Source of the DNA: Streptomyces sp. 378
GTDB taxonomy: Bacteria > Actinomycetota > Actinomycetes > Streptomycetales > Streptomycetaceae
Reading direction: 5' to 3'
Assembly (NCBI RefSeq): GCF_030124145.1
Contig: NZ_JASKMS010000006.1
Coordinates: 186,001 to 250,000 of the forward strand
Length of the DNA stretch: 64,000 bases
Part shown: piece after piece, positions 59,227 through 64,000 of the stretch
Numbering within the stretch: position 1 is the stretch's first letter
How the letters are laid out: every line of letters begins with the position of its first letter
Made by a program: the position numbers and the translations under genes
The notes under the pieces: model-generated
What the model saw: only the letters and a program-made list of their open reading frames with translations
The model's database searches: none
What the model was told of the DNA's origin: nothing

Positions 59227-59838
59227 ATGGACATCGCGGGCGCGCGGATGAGAGCCGCCCGAGTCACCGCCGCGCTCAGGCGCACGCGCAGTGGCTCCGC
59301 GATGCGCGGCCTGGCCGCCGAGCTCGCCACCGCGGTGCGCAAGAGACCGCAGCAGCCCACCGACGTACGGTCGTTGTGCCGGGCGCTGTGCGAGGAGATG
59401 AGCACGCGGCGCGGCGGTCGGCCCATCCAGCTGCGGTTCGAGCGCTTCCCCGACGAGATCGAAGTGACCGGCCTGTGGGTGGAGTTCCAGGACTTCGACC
59501 TGGTCATCGTCGAGGAACGGGCGGAGGCCGTGCAGCAGTTGGTCATCCTGGGCCACGAACTGTGGCATCTGCACGCGGGGCACGGGCATCATCAGGGGGC
59601 GGGCGCGGCGGCGGCCCACGCGTTCGCCGACCGGCCGGGCTGGGAGGGCGGCGCGCTGGCGATGGCCGCCCGCAACGGCTCCCGGGAACGGGACGAGGCC
59701 GATGCCGACGCCTTCGGACTGCGGCTGGCGGCGGGGTGCCGTGCGCTGCTGCCGGGTGGGCGCGGTCCGGACGTCCCCCTCGAACCCGTGCAGCGGTCGC
59801 TGGGCTACCGGGGGCCGCGAGGAGGTGCGGCACCGTGA
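59227..59838 (+). CDS. ImmA/IrrE-like zinc metallopeptidase (toxin-like)
   Basis: A 203-residue protein. The HExxH motif HELWH (110-114) is followed by EADADAFG downstream (third ligand), the ImmA/IrrE pattern used by proteases that cleave regulators. The N-terminal 60 residues are helical and basic; no helix-turn-helix is fused to it. Streptomycete relatives are annotated as toxin components next to MAB_1171c-type membrane proteins. Its TGA overlaps the GTG of the next gene (GTGA), so production is coupled to that membrane protein. Confidence 0.85.
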   Translation: MDIAGARMRAARVTAALRRTRSGSAMRGLAAELATAVRKRPQQPTDVRSLCRALCEEMSTRRGGRPIQLRFERFPDEIEVTGLWVEFQDFDLVIVEERAEAVQQLVILGHELWHLHAGHGHHQGAGAAAAHAFADRPGWEGGALAMAARNGSRERDEADADAFGLRLAAGCRALLPGGRGPDVPLEPVQRSLGYRGPRGGAAP

Positions 59839-61064
59839 GGACGGTGGCGATGACCCCGGTCGAGCTCGTCAACCAGTTCTATCCGAACTTCTGGTGGATC
59901 CCCGCGGGGGTGCTGGCCGCCGCCCTGGCCATCAAGCTGCCGAGCATCATCCGGCTGTGGAAGGACCCGATGCTGCGCGCGGTCGGCGGGCTGCTGCTGC
60001 TCGCCTGCGCGGTGTTCGTCTTCGTGGCGCCCTCGACGATCGCCCGGGTCAACCGGCTCACCGGGGTGGCGAACTTCTCCGGCCCCTGGGTCTACTCGCT
60101 GCTCACCGCGTTCTGCGCCTTCTGCCTGCTGCTGATCATCTCCTGGCGCAACGGCCTGTCCGACCGCTCGGACCGCACCCGGCGCGCGATGCGCGGGGTC
60201 GTGGCGGTCTATTCGGGTGTGATCGTCGCGATGTGGGTGCTGTTCGCCCTCGCGGACGTGCCGGTGGAGCGACTGCGGGATCTCGACACGTACTACGCGA
60301 ACACCCCGTACATGCGCGAAGTGATCGTGCTCTACCTGCTCGCGCACACCGTGGCCGCGCTGGTCACCAACGGGCTGATCTGGAACTGGGTGCGCACGGA
60401 CGGACTCGACTCGCTGCTGCGCTGGGGGCTGAAGTTCCTCGGCGTGGGCTACGCGGCGCAGTTGTTCTTCGACGCCGCCAAGATCAGTGCCGTGGTGGCC
60501 CGTTGGTCCGGACGGAACGTGGACTGGCTGAGCACGGCCGTCGCCCCGCCGCTCGCCTGCCTGTCCGCCGTGCTCATCGCGGTCGGCTTCATCCTCCCGC
60601 ACGCCGGGCAGTACCTGCACGGCCGCTGGCACGTCCGGCTCGCCCACCACGAACTGCGGCCGCTGTACCAGTTGATGAAGACGGTCAACGGCGAAGGGGT
60701 CCCGTTCCTGCTGCGGGCGACGCCGGAGCTGCGACTGGTGCGCCGGGAGACGTTCATCCGCGACGTGCTGCTGCCGCTCGCCCGGCACATCGACGAGGAC
60801 CGGCGCGAACGGTTCCACGACGCCGCCCTCGCCCTCGGCCACCCGCCCGACCTGGCGAAGGCACTCGGCGCCACCGCGGCGATCCTCGACGCGGCCGACG
60901 CCGGGAACCGGACCCGGGAGGACGAGACCACCGGGGCCCGTGACACCACCGACCTGCTGCGCGAGATCGGCGCCGTGTCCCGGGCGCTGCGCCGCACGGA
61001 GGACCTCCGGGCGATCCGCGCCCTGGCGCATGACCACACGGACGGCAGGTCGCTCACCGGCTGA
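59835..61064 (+). CDS. DUF6545 / MAB_1171c-type membrane protein
   Basis: A 409-residue protein with seven predicted membrane helices in the first 260 residues (about 20-38, 47-66, 78-100, 122-143, 160-180, 200-218, 235-258) and a soluble C-terminal half of about 150 residues rich in charged helices (RRETFIRDVLLPLARHIDEDRR). The domain set matches the putative transporter family named after MAB_1171c. The GTG start has GGAGGTG upstream. Nothing shows a transported substrate; a receptor controlling the metallopeptidase is equally possible. Confidence 0.85.
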   Translation: MRTVAMTPVELVNQFYPNFWWIPAGVLAAALAIKLPSIIRLWKDPMLRAVGGLLLLACAVFVFVAPSTIARVNRLTGVANFSGPWVYSLLTAFCAFCLLLIISWRNGLSDRSDRTRRAMRGVVAVYSGVIVAMWVLFALADVPVERLRDLDTYYANTPYMREVIVLYLLAHTVAALVTNGLIWNWVRTDGLDSLLRWGLKFLGVGYAAQLFFDAAKISAVVARWSGRNVDWLSTAVAPPLACLSAVLIAVGFILPHAGQYLHGRWHVRLAHHELRPLYQLMKTVNGEGVPFLLRATPELRLVRRETFIRDVLLPLARHIDEDRRERFHDAALALGHPPDLAKALGATAAILDAADAGNRTREDETTGARDTTDLLREIGAVSRALRRTEDLRAIRALAHDHTDGRSLTG

Positions 61065-61357
61065 CCACGCCCCGGGGAGCCGCCTCCGGCGGCCACGGGC
61101 GCCGGGTCCGGCCGCGGCCGGTGCCCGCCGTGCCCTCGCGCCCTCGCGCCCGTCGAGCGACCGGATTCGAGGACGAGACCCGCACAGGGGGCCGCACGCA
61201 CGGTACGTGAAGGTACGGTGAGAGCTGTCCGGAACGGGGCCCGTATGGCTCGAAACCGGTGCCGGCGGCCGGAGTTGGCCGCCGCACGGCTGTGGCCGGA
61301 CGTCGGGGAATGCCCTCAGGGCGGGGGGAGCCTTCATGGCTGAGTGCGAGGAGTCGC
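61065..61357. other. 293-bp intergenic region
   Basis: A GCCGCC/GGCGGC hairpin near 61080-61094 may terminate the metallopeptidase transcript. The right half presumably holds the promoter of the monooxygenase; no clear -35/-10 pair is evident. Confidence 0.4.
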
Positions 61358-62758
61358 ATGTCGCGTAGAGCTGTCGTCATCGGTGCGGGTCTGGCCGGCA
61401 TGCTGGCCGCGGCGGCCCTGTCCGCCGTCGCGGACGAGGTGGTCGTGCTCGACCGGGACGAACTGCCCGAGGGGCCGGAGCACCGCAAGGGCCTGCCGCA
61501 GGGACGTCACGCGCATCTCCTCATGGCCGGCGGCCTGGCCGCCATGGAGGACCTGGTGCCGGGCGTGAGCATGCGCAAGCATCTGCTGGCCGCCGGTGCG
61601 CACGAGATCCCGCTCGGCTCGGGCATGGTCGCCCTCACGCCCGAGGGCTGGTTCCGGCGCTGGCGTCACCCCGGGCCGCGGATGCTGACCTGCACCCGGG
61701 CCCTGCTCGACTGGGCGGTACGGGGCGCCGTGCTGGACAACACCGGGGTGGTGATCCGCAAGGCGCGGGTGCTGGAGCTGACGGGGTCGCGGCAGCGGGT
61801 GACCGGGGTTCGTCTCTCGACCGCCGCCGGGGACGAGGAACTCGCCGCCGACTTCGTGGTGGACGCGAGCGGACGCGGCTCGCGGATCGTGACCTGGCTG
61901 GCGCGGCTGGGCGTCGACGACGTGCGCGAGAAGACGGTGGACGCCGGCCTGGTGAACGCCACCCGTCTCTACCGCACTCCCGAGGGGGCCGGGCGTTTCC
62001 CGCTGACCATGGTGCAGGCCGATCCGTATCAGGGACGGCCCGGGCGCAGCGGCATGGTGCTGCCGATCGAGGGCGACCGCTGGATGGTCAGCCTCGCCGG
62101 CACGCGGGGCGGCGGTGAACCGCCGTCCGATCCGGACGCGTTCCTCCGCTACACGCTGGACCTGCCCGACCCCATCGTGGGGCGGCTGATCTCCGGCGCG
62201 GAACCGCTCACCGAGGTCCATGTCAGCCGCAGCACCAGCAATCACCGCCGGTACCTGGAGAAGGTGCGCTCCTGGCCCGACCGCCTCGTCGTCCTCGGCG
62301 ACGCGCTGGCCACCTTCAACCCCGCCTACGGACAAGGCATGTCGGTGGCCGCGCTGGGTGCCCGGGAGCTGGACCGGGAGCTGCGCGGGTCCGGCCTCGA
62401 CGAGCCCGGACTCGCCCGGCGTGTGCAGCGGCGCGCGGCCAGGCCGGTGGAGGCCGCGTGGACGATGGCGGTGAGCCAGGACGTCTGGTACCCCGGGACG
62501 CGCGGGGGCTCGCCCGGGGTCGCCGACCGTCTGGTCACCGCCTACACCCGCCGCATGATCCGCACGGCGACCGGCTCGTACAGGGCGGCGTCGGCGGTCT
62601 GGGACGTCATGAGCATGACGACGAGGCCGACGCGACTGCTGCGGCCCTCGACGGTACTGGCGACGCTGAGCGGGCCGCCGTTGCCGGCGGCGGTGGGGGC
62701 GCCGCTGACGGAGGAGGAGCGGGCGGTCCTGCGGCGGCTGGACGTGACGGAACGCTGA
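61358..62758 (+). CDS. FAD-dependent monooxygenase
   Basis: A 466-residue flavoprotein of the aromatic hydroxylase/halogenase-like fold. The dinucleotide motif VIGAGLAGMLAAAAL begins at residue 7, the FAD ribityl motif GDALATFNPAYGQGMSVAA is complete, and LPQGRHAHLLMAGG replaces the usual Arg-rich loop, as in a branch found in actinobacteria. GAGGAG precedes the ATG. The substrate is unknown. In streptomycetes this branch commonly sits beside MAB_1171c/ImmA-like pairs, as here. Confidence 0.85.
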   Translation: MSRRAVVIGAGLAGMLAAAALSAVADEVVVLDRDELPEGPEHRKGLPQGRHAHLLMAGGLAAMEDLVPGVSMRKHLLAAGAHEIPLGSGMVALTPEGWFRRWRHPGPRMLTCTRALLDWAVRGAVLDNTGVVIRKARVLELTGSRQRVTGVRLSTAAGDEELAADFVVDASGRGSRIVTWLARLGVDDVREKTVDAGLVNATRLYRTPEGAGRFPLTMVQADPYQGRPGRSGMVLPIEGDRWMVSLAGTRGGGEPPSDPDAFLRYTLDLPDPIVGRLISGAEPLTEVHVSRSTSNHRRYLEKVRSWPDRLVVLGDALATFNPAYGQGMSVAALGARELDRELRGSGLDEPGLARRVQRRAARPVEAAWTMAVSQDVWYPGTRGGSPGVADRLVTAYTRRMIRTATGSYRAASAVWDVMSMTTRPTRLLRPSTVLATLSGPPLPAAVGAPLTEEERAVLRRLDVTER

Positions 62759-62790
62759 GGCAGGGGCGGCCCGGCCCGGTCCGCGCCCGT

Positions 62791-63461
62791 CGGCAACCTC
62801 ACGCACGGGCGTGCCGGGAGCGAGCCCGGCCGCCTCCGCCCCAGCCACCCGATCCGCGCCCCATCGGCAACCTCACGTGCCGACGTGCCGAGAGCCGCCC
62901 CGGCCGCCTCCGCCCCACCCCGTCCGGCCCGCACCCCGTCGGCAACCTCACGCACGGGCGTGCCGGGAGCCAGCCCGGCCGCCTCCGCCCCAGCCACCCG
63001 ATCCGCGCCCCATCGGCAACCTCACGTGCCGACGTGCCGAGAGCCGCCCCGGCCGCCTCCGCCCCACCCCGTCCGGCCCGCACCCCGTCGGCAACCTCAC
63101 GCACGGGCGTGCCGGGAGCCAGCCCGGCCGCCTCCGCCCCAGCCACCCGATCCGCGCCCCATCGGCAACCTCACGTGCCGACGTGCCGACAGCCGCCCCG
63201 GCCGCCTCCGCCCCACCCCGTCCGGCCCGCACCCCGTCGGCAACCTCACACGCGGGCGTGCCGAGAGCCGACCTGGCCGCCTCCGCCCCAGCCACCCGCT
63301 CCGCGCCCCATCGGCAACCTCACGTGCCGACGTGCCGACAGCCGCCCCGGCCGCCTCCGTCCCACCCCGTCCGGTCCGCGCCCCGTCGGCGTCCTCACAC
63401 GCGGGCGTGCCGAGAGCCGACCTGGCCGCCTCCGCCCCAGCCGTCCGGCCGCCCGCCCTCG
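62791..63461. repeat. 149-bp tandem repeat array, about 4.5 copies
   Basis: The anchor CGGCAACCTCAC (or a variant) recurs at 62791, 62865, 62940, 63014, 63089, 63163, 63238, 63312 and 63387, spacing 74 then 75 bp in strict alternation. Units alternate between type A (CGCACGGGCGTGCCGGGAGC, then CCCAGCCACCCG) and type B (GTGCCGACGTGCCGAGAGCC, then CCCACCCCGTCC). The true period is 149 bp. All reading frames are open because of base composition, but 149 is not a multiple of three. The last A unit has changed most. A GTCAGCC triplet follows. Confidence 0.85.
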
Positions 63462-63482
63462 TCCCCCGTCAGCCGTCAGCCG

Positions 63483-64000
63483 TCAGCCGGCGAAGACGGG
63501 CTGGGCCAGTCCCTTGCCCGCCCCCGGCACCACGAACAACGACCCCGCCAGCGCGGGCGGATCGGTCAGACCCACACGAGCGGTCGTCACATACAGGTCG
63601 GTGAGCCCGGCCCCGCCGAACGCACAGGCCGTCACCAGCGGCACCGGCAGCTCGATCACCCGGTCCAGCTCACCGTCGGGTGTGTACCGCCGCACCGCCG
63701 AGCCCTGCCACAGCGCGACCCACACGCACCCCTCGGCATCCACGGTCAGCCCGTCCGGGAAGCCCGCGCTCTCCTCGATCTCGACGAGGGTCCGTCGTCC
63801 GGAGATCCGGCCGTCCGCGTGGTCGAAGACGTCGACCCGCCGGGTCGGGGAGTCGATGTAGTACATCAGCCGCCCGTCGGGGCTCCACCCGGTGCCGTTG
63901 CTGACGGCCACGTCGTCGAGCACGACCGCGACCGAGCCGTCGCCGGTGACGCGGGACAGCGTCCCGCCCCCCGGCGCCTCGTCGTAGCGCATCGTGCCCG
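63483..64000 (-). CDS. SMP-30/gluconolactonase family protein, N-terminus beyond the window
   Basis: The C-terminal 172 residues of a calcium-dependent lactonase of the SMP-30/regucalcin family, which opens sugar lactones to aldonic acids. Seen are SNGTGWSPDGRLMYYIDSPTRRVDVFD (metal-binding Asn and Asp), FPDGLTVDAEGCVWVALWQG (metal-binding Asp) and a propeller end at VFAG. About 110 residues are missing to the right. In a window rich in arabinose genes, an L-arabinono- or galactono-lactonase would fit, but the sequence does not show it. Confidence 0.88.
   Translation of the reverse strand, partial: GTMRYDEAPGGGTLSRVTGDGSVAVVLDDVAVSNGTGWSPDGRLMYYIDSPTRRVDVFDHADGRISGRRTLVEIEESAGFPDGLTVDAEGCVWVALWQGSAVRRYTPDGELDRVIELPVPLVTACAFGGAGLTDLYVTTARVGLTDPPALAGSLFVVPGAGKGLAQPVFAG

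Noticed and set aside
59227..62758. Secondary-metabolite gene cluster around the FAD monooxygenase
   Set aside because: No core synthase, carrier protein or regulator of such clusters is present; the neighbours are a metallopeptidase, a membrane protein and a lactonase-like gene.
62791..63461. CRISPR array
   Set aside because: The units are contiguous 74/75-bp repeats without unique spacers, and no cas genes are near.
62458..63861. Repeat protein encoded across the tandem array
   Set aside because: The 149-bp period is not a multiple of three, so the repeat changes frame at each copy; no ribosome site and all frames are open.
1..64000. tRNA, rRNA, IS elements, integrase or attachment sites
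   Set aside because: I looked for cloverleaf arms, conserved rRNA segments, transposase motifs and terminal repeats and found none I could support.

Overview
The window is Streptomyces chromosome: very high G+C, frequent GTG and TTG starts, Sec and Tat signal peptides, many secreted glycosidases, and the fasR-fabD-fabH-acpP-fabF fatty-acid synthase cluster that sits at SCO2386-2390 in S. coelicolor (synteny from memory). The next 20 kb also follow that locus: a DUF3145 gene, a zinc-ribbon membrane protein like the SCO2400 family, then a ChvE-type sugar transporter. I see no tRNA, rRNA, CRISPR array, IS element or prophage. All database assignments are from recognition, not search.

1-8.2 kb holds an aldo/keto reductase with its MerR regulator, a decayed acetyltransferase, a beta-lactamase-fold hydrolase, a pirin, then fasR and the fab operon. 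8.2-21 kb is a run of mostly independent genes: DUF3145, an SGNH lipoprotein, an aldose epimerase, a GH3 glucosidase with a divergent TetR gene, a secreted pyroglutamyl-peptidase-like protein whose catalytic Cys is Ser, an EI24 membrane protein, a second beta-lactamase-fold enzyme, Ohr, and an oxidoreductase/MarR pair with two clear operators.

21.1-30 kb is a sugar-catabolism operon: enolase-superfamily dehydratase, zinc dehydrogenase, TIM-barrel protein, ChvE/MmsA/MmsB transporter and a secreted aldose epimerase. At 30.0-30.1 kb a striking structured leader precedes an aminotransferase with a long low-complexity tail. Two GH43 arabinanases follow (32-34.4 kb). A second arabinose block lies at 54.2-59 kb: a GH51 arabinofuranosidase and a carbohydrate ABC importer. 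The GH43 pair and this importer have near-identical promoters with TTCGAA boxes, and similar boxes lie downstream of the 21.2-kb operon promoter. I read these as one plant-cell-wall arabinose regulon, perhaps with the GH35 enzyme at 50 kb and an SMP-30 lactonase-like gene at the right edge.

34.5-36.2 kb is an HATPase / XRE-DUF5753 / DUF397 regulatory trio of the whiJ type. 37.3-48.2 kb is the most interesting region. A 2322-residue secreted RHS/YD-repeat protein carries an Ala/Lys/Arg tract, an apparently intact Hint autoprocessing domain and a C-terminal deaminase-like toxin. It overlaps a 188-residue putative immunity gene, has a TTA codon at position 8 (suggesting bldA control), and is divergent from a 1044-residue secreted FG-GAP protein.

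59.2-62.8 kb is a cassette of an ImmA/IrrE-like metallopeptidase, a DUF6545 (MAB_1171c-type) membrane protein and an FAD monooxygenase. It is followed by a 149-bp tandem repeat array and the truncated SMP-30 gene.
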